DNA of 39,716 nt from CAVVXX01 sp052389895. GTDB taxonomy: Bacteria; Pseudomonadota; Alphaproteobacteria; Micropepsales; Micropepsaceae. The stretch spans positions 1 through 39,716 of the forward strand of contig JBQTHM010000029.1 in NCBI GenBank assembly GCA_052389895.1, in the 5' to 3' direction. Positions within the stretch are counted from its first letter, which is position 1. The number at the start of each line of letters is the position of its first letter. Below the pieces are notes generated by a model that saw nothing but the letters and a program-made list of their open reading frames with translations, had not been told where the DNA came from and made no database searches. Of the stretch, positions 16,527 to 24,757 are shown one piece after another. Both the position numbers and the translations under genes were made by a program.

Positions 16527-16966
16527 AAATCGCGATCCAAAAATTAGCGCATGCCTGCGAGTTGCCGCTTCCGCAGCACGCGACAGAAGGCGCGGCTGGG
16601 CTTGACCTATTGGCGGCTGTGGATGGCGAAATCGTGCTGGCGCCAGGTGGGCGCGTGGCGGTGCCGTGCGGCATTTCCATCGCGCTACCGCAAGGATATG
16701 AGGCACAGGTGCGGCCGCGGTCGGGGCTTGCGCTGAAACATGGCGTCACTGTGCTGAATGCGCCAGGCACCATAGACAACGATTACCGCGGCGAGGTAAT
16801 CGCTATTCTGATCAATCTTGGGCGCGAGCCGTTTCGTATTACCCGCGGCATGAAAATTGCGCAGATGATCGTGGCGCGGCACGAGCGCGTGGAATGGAAC
16901 GAGGCGGAACTCGGTTCGACCGTGCGCGGGCGGGGCGGTTTTGGGTCGACTGGTTCTGGCATCTGA
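16523..16966 (+). CDS. dut: dUTP diphosphatase
   Basis: A 147-residue trimeric dUTPase. All five motifs are visible: GAAGLDLLAA (1), RPRSGLA (2), GTIDNDYRGEV with the catalytic Asp85 (3), RGMKIAQMIV (4) and the C-terminal RGRGGFGSTG arm (5) that closes on the substrate. It hydrolyses dUTP to dUMP and pyrophosphate, which keeps uracil out of DNA and supplies dTMP synthesis. Translation is probably coupled to coaBC through the 4-nt overlap. The coaBC-dut pairing is common in proteobacteria. Confidence 0.96.
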   Translation: MKIAIQKLAHACELPLPQHATEGAAGLDLLAAVDGEIVLAPGGRVAVPCGISIALPQGYEAQVRPRSGLALKHGVTVLNAPGTIDNDYRGEVIAILINLGREPFRITRGMKIAQMIVARHERVEWNEAELGSTVRGRGGFGSTGSGI

Positions 16967-16987
16967 CATTCTGTAGGGGGCGCTCTC

Positions 16988-17440
16988 ATGCTTCGGCTTT
17001 CGCGTAAAACCTTGTTAGCACTTGAGGCGGTGATCGACATCGCATACTCGACCGGCGGCGGGCCCGTTCAGGCAAAACGAATCACCGCTCGCCAGGGCGT
17101 GCCGCAGCGTTACCTGGAACAGGTGATGCAGCAACTGGTGCGGGCAGGCATTCTGAAAGGCGTACGTGGACCCCGTGGTGGCTATCGCCTTGGGCGTGAG
17201 CGCGAGCGCATCAGCGTGGGCGATGTCGTGCGCGTGGCAATGAGCGTCGATCCCAATGGCGAGAAATTCGACGGCGGCTCCGAGCTAGGCAGACGCGTTG
17301 TGGTGCCGCTGATCGCGTCGCTGCAGGACGATGTGATGGCGAAGCTGGATGAAGTCTCCATCGAGGATATTTGCCAGCGCGCGCGTGCCAGCGGCCTCGA
17401 CTGCGGCAAGGGCGAAAGCGCGTCGGGATACGCGCTTTAG
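16988..17440 (+). CDS. Rrf2-family transcriptional regulator without the Fe-S cysteine triad
   Basis: A 150-residue protein with an N-terminal winged helix-turn-helix: SRKTLLALEAVIDIAY, ITARQGVPQRYLEQVMQQLV and the wing GILKGVRGPRGGYRLGR. This is the Rrf2/IscR pattern. IscR-type members bind a 2Fe-2S cluster through three cysteines near residues 90-105. Here that region (VDPNGEKFDGG) has none, and only two cysteines occur, near residues 131 and 141. It is therefore probably a cluster-independent repressor, or it uses another ligand. It starts 21 nt after dut and may be cotranscribed with coaBC-dut. Its targets are unknown. Confidence 0.85.
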   Translation: MLRLSRKTLLALEAVIDIAYSTGGGPVQAKRITARQGVPQRYLEQVMQQLVRAGILKGVRGPRGGYRLGRERERISVGDVVRVAMSVDPNGEKFDGGSELGRRVVVPLIASLQDDVMAKLDEVSIEDICQRARASGLDCGKGESASGYAL

Positions 17441-17446
17441 AGATTC

Positions 17447-18298
17447 TTAAACAGCTTTCAACAATTCGGGCCTGTCGGTGCAAATCGCGTCAACGCCCTC
17501 GGCGGCAAGACGACGCATTTCCTCCAAGTCGTTCACTGTCCAGACGGCGAAGGCAAGACCAAGCCCACGTGCTTCGCGCACGTTTGCGGGCGCGGCATCA
17601 CGGCGGTTGGCAAGCCATCCCTGTCCGCCCGCTTCCCTGATGGCGCGCGGTATTGAGCCGCCATACTTTCTTGGGTCAAACCCGGCCGCCCAAAGTGCAT
17701 CATGCCGTTCGGCTAGGCGTGGCGTCGTAAACCAGCAACGCACGAGGGGCTCGATTTTGCGGGCGTAAATAAGCGCAGCCCAGTCGAAGCCGACAAGAAT
17801 CGAGCGCCCGATAAGATCCGCTTCGCGAAGAACGGCCACAACTGCTTCAGCCGTCTTATCGAACGGCGCGGACTGCCAGCGGTCACGGTAATTCGTCTTG
17901 ATTTCGATGAGTAGAATGAAATCGTGCCTGGTCGCAACGAGTCCAATCACTTCGCACAAAGTCGGAATGTGCTCGCCGTCCTTTGGCGTGAGATCGGGAT
18001 GCGTCCGTTCATAACTGCTGCCGGGCCTGGGGCGGCCGACATCGAAGACGCGCGCTTCGTTGAGCGTCAAATCCTTTATGAACGCTCCGGGTGCGGTCAG
18101 CCACTTGCCCCGCACGTCGCGGCAGATGTCCGCCTTTATCCGGAAGTCGTGGAAGACGACCACTTCGCCGTCGCGCGTGAGCTGGACATCCAGCTCGACG
18201 CCATCGCAGCCTGATGTAAGCGCGTTGCGGAACGCGAACAGTGTGTTTTCCGGCCACAGCGCCGCCCCGCCCCTATGCGCGATTTTGCGGAGTGTCAT
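17447..18298 (-). CDS. Glycerophosphodiester phosphodiesterase
   Basis: A 283-residue GDPD-family enzyme. HRGG (His8-Arg9) and PENT at the N-terminus, ELDVQLTRDGEVVVFHD (Glu35, Asp37, His50) and a later LIEIKTN give the complete metal and catalytic set. The C-terminus AFAVWTVNDLEEMRRL and DAICTDRPELL is also typical. It cleaves glycerophosphodiesters to glycerol-3-phosphate and an alcohol. No signal peptide is seen, so the cytoplasmic UgpQ-like role is favoured. Its 3' end almost meets the Rrf2 gene (convergent, 6 nt). Confidence 0.93.
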   Translation of the reverse strand: MTLRKIAHRGGAALWPENTLFAFRNALTSGCDGVELDVQLTRDGEVVVFHDFRIKADICRDVRGKWLTAPGAFIKDLTLNEARVFDVGRPRPGSSYERTHPDLTPKDGEHIPTLCEVIGLVATRHDFILLIEIKTNYRDRWQSAPFDKTAEAVVAVLREADLIGRSILVGFDWAALIYARKIEPLVRCWFTTPRLAERHDALWAAGFDPRKYGGSIPRAIREAGGQGWLANRRDAAPANVREARGLGLAFAVWTVNDLEEMRRLAAEGVDAICTDRPELLKAV

Positions 18299-18369
18299 GA
18301 ACCAATTTTGTCATGGCCTGCAAAAGCGGGCCATTGTAGTCACACATGAATTCTATCTCGCCGCAGTTG

Positions 18370-18398
18370 TTGACATCGCTAGATTGTGCGGCTATCCA
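18370..18398 (+). promoter_or_regulatory. Sigma70-like promoter for the structured RNA
   Basis: TTGACA at 18370-18375, a 17-nt spacer and TATCCA at 18393-18398 fit a housekeeping promoter. Transcription would begin near 18405, at the edge of the first hairpin (18401-18419). It is the best -35/-10 pair I can see in this window. Confidence 0.55.
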
Positions 18399-18400
18399 CG

Positions 18401-18585
18401 CCATCCCTTGCGGGGATGGGCCCCGCAGAAAACCGAGTCGACGAATGAGCCAGCGTCTCAACAACACGCCGCCGGTGCCGTACGGCATCGGTTTTGCGTC
18501 GGCTCGCGAGGGGTCGGCGGGGTAGCCTTCCGCAGACCGAACCGTTCAACCCTCCCGGGCCCAGCAACGCCCCGGAGGGTTTTTT
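18401..18585 (+). ncRNA. Candidate structured RNA or leader of unknown family upstream of the MATE gene
   Basis: About 180 nt between a promoter and an intrinsic terminator, in a 335-nt gap without other genes. CCATCCC (18401-18407) pairs with GGGATGG (18413-18419). Alternatively GCGGGG (18410-18415) pairs with CCCCGC (18421-18426). The two hairpins exclude each other. AAAACCGA (18429-18436) pairs with TCGGTTTT (18488-18495), enclosing a GCCGTACGGC hairpin at 18477-18486. Another stem is formed near 18513-18540 by GGTC/GACC and GCGG/CCGC. I cannot match it to 6S RNA, SRP RNA or a riboswitch class I know. It could be an independent sRNA or an attenuating leader of the exporter gene. Confidence 0.45.
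18550..18585 (+). terminator. Intrinsic terminator ahead of the MATE gene
   Basis: CCCTCCCGGG (18550-18559) pairs with CCCGGAGGG (18571-18579) over 9 bp with one bulged C, followed directly by six T residues. It ends the structured RNA and lies about 48 nt upstream of the MATE start, so it could serve as an attenuator. Confidence 0.85.
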
Positions 18586-18633
18586 GTTGCCCAAGCGTTG
18601 CCGGTCCCCGACTTGGGAAGCAAAGCCTGTGTC

Positions 18634-20091
18634 ATGACCGAGATCATTCCGTTCGAGACCGTTCCCACACCCGAGGCGCCGCTCTTGCCCTCGCGCGCGG
18701 TGCGCGCACGGGACTGGATTACTGAGGCGCGTGCCATGGCGAAGCTCGCCTGGCCCCTCGTGCTGACCCAGTTGGCCCAGATGGCGGTCATCACGACCGA
18801 CGTAATCATGCTAGGTGCATACAGCAAGGAGGCGCTGGCGGCCTCCGCGCTCAGTCTGCCCCTGTTCTACGGTGCGTGGCTGCTCGGCCTCGGCCAGGCC
18901 ATGGCGGTGTCACCTATGATCGCGCACATCGTGGGCGCGCGCCCGCGCGACCGGGCCGGCGTACGCGCTTGCGTGCGCATGGGGCTGTGGTCGGTCATTT
19001 TGGTGACGCCGATCTGCCTCGTTCTGCTCGGCTACACGTCGGACGTGCTGATTGCGCTGGGCGAGCCACGCGACCTTGCGCTGGCCGCCGGGCCCTATGT
19101 GCAGATCCTCAGCGTGGGAATCCCGTTCTCGCTCACCTTCAACGTGCTGCGCAGTTTTTCCACAGCGCTAGGGCATACGCGCGCACCACTCGTTGTGGGG
19201 ATCCTTACAGTGATCTTCAATGCGATCGCCGACTATGTTCTCATCTTCGGTCATTTCGGCGCGCCCAGGCTCGGACTTGTCGGCGCCGGCATCGCAAGCA
19301 CGGGTTCATATTTTTTCGCCTTTGCGGCGATGCTGGGCTTCGTATACGTCAGCCATGAATTACGCTCCTATCGCATTCTGCGCCGCTTCGCGAAACCCGT
19401 TTGGGCGAGGCTTGCCGAGGTGTTCCGGCTCGGCGTACCCATAGGCCTTGCCATCATCTTCGAGGCGATGTTCTTCAACGCGGGCGCGCTCATCATCGGT
19501 CATTTTGGAGCCGCGCAACTCGCAGCGCATTCTATTTCCCTGAACATTCCGTCGGTAACCTTCATGGTACCGCTTGGCATTGCGACGGCCGCAACCGTGC
19601 GCGTCAGCCTTGCCATGGGCGCAGGCGACATGGTCGGCGTCAGGCGGGCAGGCCTGACCGCGCTTGCTATGAGCGCAGGTTTCATGCTGGTTGCGGGCGC
19701 AGTGCTGGCGCTTTTCCCGCGCGAAATCGCGGGACTGTATATTGCCGCGGGTGCCCCCGAAAACGCCGACGTCATTCGTTATGCGCAAGTGTTCCTTCTT
19801 GTGGCAGCCGCGTTTCAGTTGCTGGACGGTCTGCAGGTAACGGCCGCGCTTAGCCTGCGCGGCATGAAGGACGCTACCGTGCCCATGTGGATCGCGGGGG
19901 GGTGTTACTGGCTGATCGGCTTCCCTGCGGCGGCCGGCTTCGCCTACTGGGCGGGTCTGGAAGGGCTAGGCGTATGGCTCGCATTCGCGCTTGCACTCCT
20001 ATGCGCGGCTGTCCTGTTGCTGCTTCGCTTCAGTTACCTTTCGGGATTGTTACCGCGTCGGCTATTGGACCGGCCTGTGGCGGCCGTATGA
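18634..20091 (+). CDS. MATE-family multidrug/cation exporter (NorM-like)
   Basis: A 485-residue protein with about twelve hydrophobic helices. The N-terminal half contains MAKLAWPLVLTQLAQMAVIT and AVSPMIAHIVGAR; the second half repeats the layout with FRLGVPIGLAIIFEAMFFNA and VPLGIATAATVRVSLAMGAG. This two-fold pattern is MATE. The family exports cationic compounds against Na+ or H+. The start at 18634 (MTEIIPFETVP) lacks a strong ribosome site (GGAAG at 12 nt), and an in-frame TTG at 18598 sits inside the terminator region. Expression may depend on read-through of the terminator at 18550-18585. Confidence 0.92.
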   Translation: MTEIIPFETVPTPEAPLLPSRAVRARDWITEARAMAKLAWPLVLTQLAQMAVITTDVIMLGAYSKEALAASALSLPLFYGAWLLGLGQAMAVSPMIAHIVGARPRDRAGVRACVRMGLWSVILVTPICLVLLGYTSDVLIALGEPRDLALAAGPYVQILSVGIPFSLTFNVLRSFSTALGHTRAPLVVGILTVIFNAIADYVLIFGHFGAPRLGLVGAGIASTGSYFFAFAAMLGFVYVSHELRSYRILRRFAKPVWARLAEVFRLGVPIGLAIIFEAMFFNAGALIIGHFGAAQLAAHSISLNIPSVTFMVPLGIATAATVRVSLAMGAGDMVGVRRAGLTALAMSAGFMLVAGAVLALFPREIAGLYIAAGAPENADVIRYAQVFLLVAAAFQLLDGLQVTAALSLRGMKDATVPMWIAGGCYWLIGFPAAAGFAYWAGLEGLGVWLAFALALLCAAVLLLLRFSYLSGLLPRRLLDRPVAAV

Positions 20092-20119
20092 TGACAGCGA
20101 TCCAAGTTTGGAGAGGGCG

Positions 20120-20518
20120 ATGCTTCGCATCTGTCTGGCAACGCTGGCGGGTTCTGCGGGCATTATTTTCAGCGACGCAACATTCGCGGTTACCGCAATC
20201 CTGGATTCGGCCGCCGATAGGGCTGGCGCTTCCTTGCGCGTGCTAAGGGCGGGCGACGAACTTGAAATTGTAGGTGACTGCTTTGCACTTGCGAAGGCCT
20301 CGCGCGATGTGCGCGTCGTGCTGACCATAGCGGACTCGGGCGCGGAAATGGGCGTGCGTAGCGTGCTCGCCACGGTACAGGAACTACGTGCATCAAGTCT
20401 GTACTTCCGTGTGCCCGAGACGCCGGGTACTAGCGATCACGTGTTTCGCGTTCGCGTTTATGCCATGACAGGCGAGGAAGCGCGGTCCTGCGAAGCGGGG
20501 CAGATCAGAATCGCCTAG
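20120..20518 (+). CDS. Secreted hypothetical protein
   Basis: A 132-residue protein preceded by GAGAGGG about 2 nt away, with a short hydrophobic N-terminus (MLRICLATLAGSAGIIFSDA, then TFAV) that looks like a signal peptide. The mature part is beta-rich in pattern (LRAGDELEIVGDCF, VRVVLTIADSG, HVFRVRVYAMTGEE) with two cysteines that could form a disulfide. I do not recognise a family. It begins 28 nt after the MATE gene, so it may be cotranscribed. Its stop overlaps the convergent ubiB stop by 3-4 nt. Confidence 0.6.
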   Translation: MLRICLATLAGSAGIIFSDATFAVTAILDSAADRAGASLRVLRAGDELEIVGDCFALAKASRDVRVVLTIADSGAEMGVRSVLATVQELRASSLYFRVPETPGTSDHVFRVRVYAMTGEEARSCEAGQIRIA

Positions 20519-22080
20519 AACAATCCGATTGCCGCCAACACACCAACCGCCGTGGCCATGATCCAAAGTGCGACGCGTGCGTTTCGCGTGCGTTCGGCCT
20601 GTGCTTCGGCGATCGCCAGCGCGCTTTCGGGATGAAGCTTGAGCCCGCCCTCGGCCAGCATGGCCGCAACCGCGTCCGCATTGCGCAAGAGCTGCGGCAG
20701 GTGTTGGGCCAGCTTTCCTATCGTGGATACGTTTTCAGCCGCTTCGCGCAGGCGCGCTTCGGGGCCGAGATTGTTTACCATCCAGTTTTCTACTACAGGC
20801 CGGGCCGCATCCCACACGTCCATGTCAGGGTATAACGCGCGCGCCACCCCCTCCACGACCACCATCGTTTTTTGCATCAGGATGAGTTGGGGCTGCATTT
20901 GCATGTCGAAACGGCGCGTCGTTTCGAAGAGTTGCTCCAGCATGCGCGCCATGGAGACTTCGCGCATGGTGTGGCCAAACACAGGTTCGCCGATGGCGCG
21001 CATCGCTTGGGCAAATGTTTCGACGTTATGGGCAGGGGGCACGAAGCCCATGTCGAAATGAACCTGTGCCACGCGCATGTAATCGCGCGCGATGAAACCC
21101 GCCAGCGTCTCGGCCATGAAGCGGCGCAGGGGCGGTGTCAGCCGGCCCATGATGCCGAAGTCCACTGCGACGATGCGGCCCTGACCGTCGACGAAGAGGT
21201 TGCCGGGATGCATGTCGGCGTGGAAGAAACCGTCGCGCAGTGCCTGAACAAGAAATGTCTGGATCACTGCAAAGGCAATGCGCTTGGGATCGTGCCCCGC
21301 CGCCTGAAGCGCAGCGGGATCACGCAGCGTGGCACCCCCAACCCATTCTGTCGTGAGCGTGCGCGCGCCCGTGCGCGACCAATCCACGGCGGGAACGCGA
21401 AAATCCTTTTCCTCGCGCATATTGTGCGCGAGCTCGGCGGCCGCCGCCGCTTCCATCCGTAGATCAAGTTCGAGCGCGACCGATGCCTTTAGCGTGTCCA
21501 CAAGCGCAATCAGGCGAAGCCGGCGTGCCTCCGCGGAGAATTTTTCCGCGAGCCGAGCAGCGAAGCGGAACGCGGCGAAGTCGCGAGCGAATTCGTGTTC
21601 GATTCTGGGCCGAAGCACCTTGACCGCGACTTGCACCGGAGGATCGTCGGTCGTGATCGCCTTGTGGACCTGGGCGATGGAGGCCGCAGCTACCGGCGGG
21701 CCGAATTCGCGGAACAGCAGTTCTGGCTTGCCGAGGTCTTGCGCAATCGCGCGGCGCGCGTCTTCTTCCGGAAATGGCGGCAGCCGATCTTGAAGAGCCT
21801 CCAGCCCACGCGTGATTTCCGGGCCCAGCACGTCCGGGCGCGTAGCGAGCAGCTGCCCGAGCTTGATCGCGCTAGGGCCGATCTGCTGGAAGGCCATCGC
21901 TAACCGTTCGCCTGGGGTCAGCGTCTTGTTCGCCCGCGTAGCGGGCCCGAACACCGCAGCCAGCAGGCGCAGTGACCCCGGCACGAGATGCGCATATTCG
22001 TGCGGCACCAGTGCATCATGCGCAGCGAGGATGCGCAACGCCCGCAACAGCCGGCCAGTGTTGCTTACGGATCCAAACAT
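20515..22080 (-). CDS. ubiB: Ubiquinone biosynthesis regulatory kinase-like protein
   Basis: A 521-residue ABC1/UbiB-family protein. It shows the family's KxGQ motif (SAIKLGQLLATRPD), the alanine-rich loop AAASIAQVH in place of a glycine-rich loop, VAVKVLRP, the HADMHPGN catalytic loop and the DFGIMGRL metal motif. A C-terminal hydrophobic segment (ARVALWIMATAVGVLAAIG) anchors it at the membrane. The family is an ATPase that supports assembly or lipid extraction for coenzyme Q synthesis. The start overlaps the ubiE stop as TGATG, a reading coupled to translation of ubiE. An ATG four codons earlier (22092) is possible. Confidence 0.95.
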   Translation of the reverse strand: MFGSVSNTGRLLRALRILAAHDALVPHEYAHLVPGSLRLLAAVFGPATRANKTLTPGERLAMAFQQIGPSAIKLGQLLATRPDVLGPEITRGLEALQDRLPPFPEEDARRAIAQDLGKPELLFREFGPPVAAASIAQVHKAITTDDPPVQVAVKVLRPRIEHEFARDFAAFRFAARLAEKFSAEARRLRLIALVDTLKASVALELDLRMEAAAAAELAHNMREEKDFRVPAVDWSRTGARTLTTEWVGGATLRDPAALQAAGHDPKRIAFAVIQTFLVQALRDGFFHADMHPGNLFVDGQGRIVAVDFGIMGRLTPPLRRFMAETLAGFIARDYMRVAQVHFDMGFVPPAHNVETFAQAMRAIGEPVFGHTMREVSMARMLEQLFETTRRFDMQMQPQLILMQKTMVVVEGVARALYPDMDVWDAARPVVENWMVNNLGPEARLREAAENVSTIGKLAQHLPQLLRNADAVAAMLAEGGLKLHPESALAIAEAQAERTRNARVALWIMATAVGVLAAIGLF

Positions 22081-22820
22081 CAGAGTTTCCATCCCGAATG
22101 CATGGACGCGATGCCGCCGCTTAGATTGCGGTAGCGCACCTGTTCGAAACCGGCGGCTTCGATTATGCGGGCAAAAGGTTTCTGGGCCGGAAAGCGCCGG
22201 ATGCTTTCGGCGAGATAGCGGTAGGCGTAGGCATCGCGTACAACGAATTGGCCCAGCCGCGGCAACACAGCGAAAATATACCGGTCGTAAAGCACGTCGA
22301 GCCCAGGACCCGGCTTGGAAAACTCTAGGCAAAGGAACCGCCCGCCCGGCTTAAGTACGCGGAAGGCCTCGGCCAGCACATGGTCGATATGCGTCACATT
22401 GCGGACGCCGAAAGCGATCGTGTAAGCGTCGGCCAATTCGTCCGGCAGCGGCAGGCTTTCGGCATCGGCGCAGAGCCAGCGGATGTTTTCGAGTTCTTTC
22501 GCTTCCGCGCGCGCCCTACCCTGGGCCAGCATCTCAGGGTTGATGTCGCACACCGCGATATCAGCCCCGGGGGCGCGCCTGGCGACGCGAAAAGCAATGT
22601 CACCTGTGCCCCCTGCGGCATCGACCACGGTCCAGCCATTTTGCGGATTGAGCCAATCAACAAACATATCCTTCCACAGACGGTGTAGGCCGGCTGACAT
22701 GAGGTCATTCATCAGGTCGTAGCGCGGCGCCACCGAGGAAAACACGCCCTGCACGAGAGCAGTCTTTTCCTCCTCGGGCACGTCGCGGTAGCCGAAGGGC
22801 GCGGTCTTTGCCTTATTCAT
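22080..22820 (-). CDS. ubiE: Ubiquinone/menaquinone C-methyltransferase
   Basis: A 246-residue SAM-dependent methyltransferase. The N-terminal signature VFSSVAPRYDLMNDLMSAGL and HRLWKD is specific to UbiE, followed by VVDAAGGTGDIAFRVA (SAM motif I) and VCDINPEML. The second signature is present as YTIAFGVRNVTHIDHVLAEA. It ends YRNLSGGIASMHSGWKL, as the family does. It methylates the benzoquinol ring in coenzyme Q synthesis. First gene of the ubiE-ubiB operon, divergent from mutM across 25 nt, so the two promoters must overlap or be very compact. Confidence 0.97.
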   Translation of the reverse strand: MNKAKTAPFGYRDVPEEEKTALVQGVFSSVAPRYDLMNDLMSAGLHRLWKDMFVDWLNPQNGWTVVDAAGGTGDIAFRVARRAPGADIAVCDINPEMLAQGRARAEAKELENIRWLCADAESLPLPDELADAYTIAFGVRNVTHIDHVLAEAFRVLKPGGRFLCLEFSKPGPGLDVLYDRYIFAVLPRLGQFVVRDAYAYRYLAESIRRFPAQKPFARIIEAAGFEQVRYRNLSGGIASMHSGWKL

Positions 22821-22845
22821 TGCGTGGCATCATACACTATGAGGC

Positions 22846-23721
22846 ATGCCCGAACTGCCAGAGGTCGAGACGGTGCGGAGGGGCCTTCAGCCTGTGCTGG
22901 AGGGCTGCCTGCTTACGCGCGTGGAGACGCACCGCGGCGATTTGCGCGTGCCCTTCCCAAAAGACTTTGCTCAGAGGCTCACGGGGAGACGCGTCAACCG
23001 CTTGTGGAGGCGGGCAAAATATCTGCTGGGCGATTTAGACGCGGGCGAGACGCTGGTCATACATCTGGGCATGAGCGGACGCATGAGCGTGTATTCGCAG
23101 GGGCGTCAACGCACACTGGGACAATATGTCTATAATGCGGCTCCAGCCTCCGCTGGCACCGGCAAGCATGACCATGTGGTCATAGAAACGGATGCGCCCG
23201 CGCGCATCGTTTTCACCGACCACCGCCGTTTTGGGCTGATGACGATAATCGATACGGCGAATCTGGACGAACATCCGTTGTTCGATGGCCTGGGAATTGA
23301 ACCGTTATCCGATAATTTCAATGCCACTTATTTGAACCGCGTCCTGAAAGGAAAGAGAACGCCCATAAAGGCAGCCCTGTCAGATCAGCGCGTCGTCGCG
23401 GGCCTTGGCAATATTTATGTGTGTGAAGCGCTGTTCTATGCCAGCATTTCGCCCAAACGCATCGCATCTACCGTCGCGGGCATGCGCGCGGCACCGCTGG
23501 CGAAGGCGATCAAGAAAGTTTTGCGGGATGCGATTGCGGCGGGCGGCTCATCCTTGCGAGACCACAAGCGGGTGGATGGCGAGCTGGGCGAATTCCAGCA
23601 CCACTTCGCCGTTTATGAGCGCGAGAACCAAAACTGCCGCAGAAAGGGCTGCAAGGGCAGGGTAAAACGCATCGTGCAATCGGGGCGCTCCACCTTCTTC
23701 TGCCCGAGTTGCCAGAAGTAA
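22846..23721 (+). CDS. mutM: Formamidopyrimidine-DNA glycosylase
   Basis: A 291-residue base-excision repair enzyme. After Met removal the catalytic Pro and Glu are in place (MPELPEVETVRRGL). HLGMSGRMS and the DHRRFGLM helix follow, then GLGNIYVCEALF. The C-terminal zinc finger has four cysteines (NCRRKGC, then FFCPSCQK), so the lesion-recognition domain is complete. It removes 8-oxoguanine and formamidopyrimidines and nicks the strand. Proximity to ubiE and rpsT-dnaA is a recurrent alphaproteobacterial arrangement. A short insertion (APASAGTGKHDH) sits in the middle of the N-terminal domain and is not unusual. Confidence 0.97.
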   Translation: MPELPEVETVRRGLQPVLEGCLLTRVETHRGDLRVPFPKDFAQRLTGRRVNRLWRRAKYLLGDLDAGETLVIHLGMSGRMSVYSQGRQRTLGQYVYNAAPASAGTGKHDHVVIETDAPARIVFTDHRRFGLMTIIDTANLDEHPLFDGLGIEPLSDNFNATYLNRVLKGKRTPIKAALSDQRVVAGLGNIYVCEALFYASISPKRIASTVAGMRAAPLAKAIKKVLRDAIAAGGSSLRDHKRVDGELGEFQHHFAVYERENQNCRRKGCKGRVKRIVQSGRSTFFCPSCQK

Positions 23722-23728
23722 GAGCGGG

Positions 23729-24232
23729 TCACCCCACTTTCGGCATGTCCGCCGATTGTTTTTGCGTCGCGCCCGCGTCCTTAGGCCAAGTTCGCGTCAT
23801 TTCGAGCGCCTTGCCAGCTTCAAGCAGGCTCTTGAGGCTGGATAGGATCGCGGGCCAGCCCTGCGCCACGGCCTCGATGAACCTGCTGCCCTGCTTGCCG
23901 ATCTCGTGGGTTAGGGTGAGTTTCACCGCCTCTCCCTGCTGCTCAAGTTCGATGGTGGCTCGCGAAAGTCCTTCTGCGCGCATCTCTTCCATCAGCTGGT
24001 GCTGCCAGGATAGCACGATGCGTTTGCCCCGCTCGATTTGAAGCACCTTGCCGCTGTCCGCCACACGGCCGCCGGGAGCAAGAAGGCGCCAGGGCGCGCC
24101 CTCCTCCCAGTTCGAGTCGTGCGTCGCCTCGTACCAATAGAGCTTGGTAAACTCGGGTTTAAGCAGCGCTTCCCAAAGCCTTTCGGGCGTCGTGCGGATG
24201 AAGATCGTGTAGTGGAACCTGTCGTTGGCCAT
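23729..24232 (-). CDS. SRPBCC (AHSA1-like) domain protein
   Basis: A 167-residue protein with the typical opening FIRTTPERLWEALLKPEFTK and WEEGAPWRLLAPGG. The beta-strand RIVLSWQH and the C-terminal helix QGWPAILSSLKSLLEAG follow. This is the START/Bet v1-like fold of the activator of Hsp90 ATPase homologue 1 group; small stand-alone members bind hydrophobic ligands and have mixed or unknown roles. It converges on mutM with 7 nt between stops and is divergent from arfB. Confidence 0.85.
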   Translation of the reverse strand: MANDRFHYTIFIRTTPERLWEALLKPEFTKLYWYEATHDSNWEEGAPWRLLAPGGRVADSGKVLQIERGKRIVLSWQHQLMEEMRAEGLSRATIELEQQGEAVKLTLTHEIGKQGSRFIEAVAQGWPAILSSLKSLLEAGKALEMTRTWPKDAGATQKQSADMPKVG

Positions 24233-24264
24233 GTTTCGCGCTCCGCATTTATGTCAGATGGACC

Positions 24265-24690
24265 ATGCCCAAGATTCGCGTTACGCCCGAAATCGGGATC
24301 GATGAAGCGGAACTGGACGAGCGTTTCATACTCGCATCCGGCCCCGGCGGGCAAAACGTCAATAAGGTGGCGACGGCCGTCCAACTGAGATTCAACGCCG
24401 GAACAAGCACATCGTTGCCGGACGATGTGCGAGCGCGACTGATTGCGCTGGCGGGCCGGCGATTGACCAAGGAGGGCGTACTGGTGCTGCAGGGAAGCCG
24501 CTTCCGCAGCCAAGAACGCAATCGGGCGGACGTGCGGGAACGATTGGTGCAACTTATCCGTCAGGCTGCCATCACTCCCAAGAAGCGCAAACCAACTAAG
24601 CCAACCAAGACCGCCAAAGAACGCCGGCTCAAGCGCAAAAAAGGACGGTCCGAGCTCAAACGCCAGCGGCAGAAACCTGTGCCGGACTAG
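24265..24690 (+). CDS. arfB: Alternative ribosome-rescue factor B (peptidyl-tRNA hydrolase)
   Basis: A 141-residue protein with the class-I release-factor GGQ motif (ASGPGGQNVNK, residues 28-30 for GGQ). It lacks the codon-recognition domains of RF1/RF2 and ends in a very basic tail (KKRKPTKPTKTAKERRLKRK) that in YaeJ/ArfB enters the empty mRNA channel. It releases the nascent chain from ribosomes stalled at the end of a non-stop message. The start codon follows the divergent SRPBCC gene by 32 nt. Confidence 0.95.
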   Translation: MPKIRVTPEIGIDEAELDERFILASGPGGQNVNKVATAVQLRFNAGTSTSLPDDVRARLIALAGRRLTKEGVLVLQGSRFRSQERNRADVRERLVQLIRQAAITPKKRKPTKPTKTAKERRLKRKKGRSELKRQRQKPVPD

Positions 24691-24757
24691 CCCCCGCGCC
24701 GGTCCCTTGCCTTTGCCCGCGCGCGCACGCATTGGATAGCCCGTTAGGGAGATTTCC

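Noticed and set aside
18401..18585. 6S RNA as the identity of the structured RNA
   Set aside because: The 5' and 3' ends do not pair to form the long closing stem and open central bubble expected of 6S RNA.
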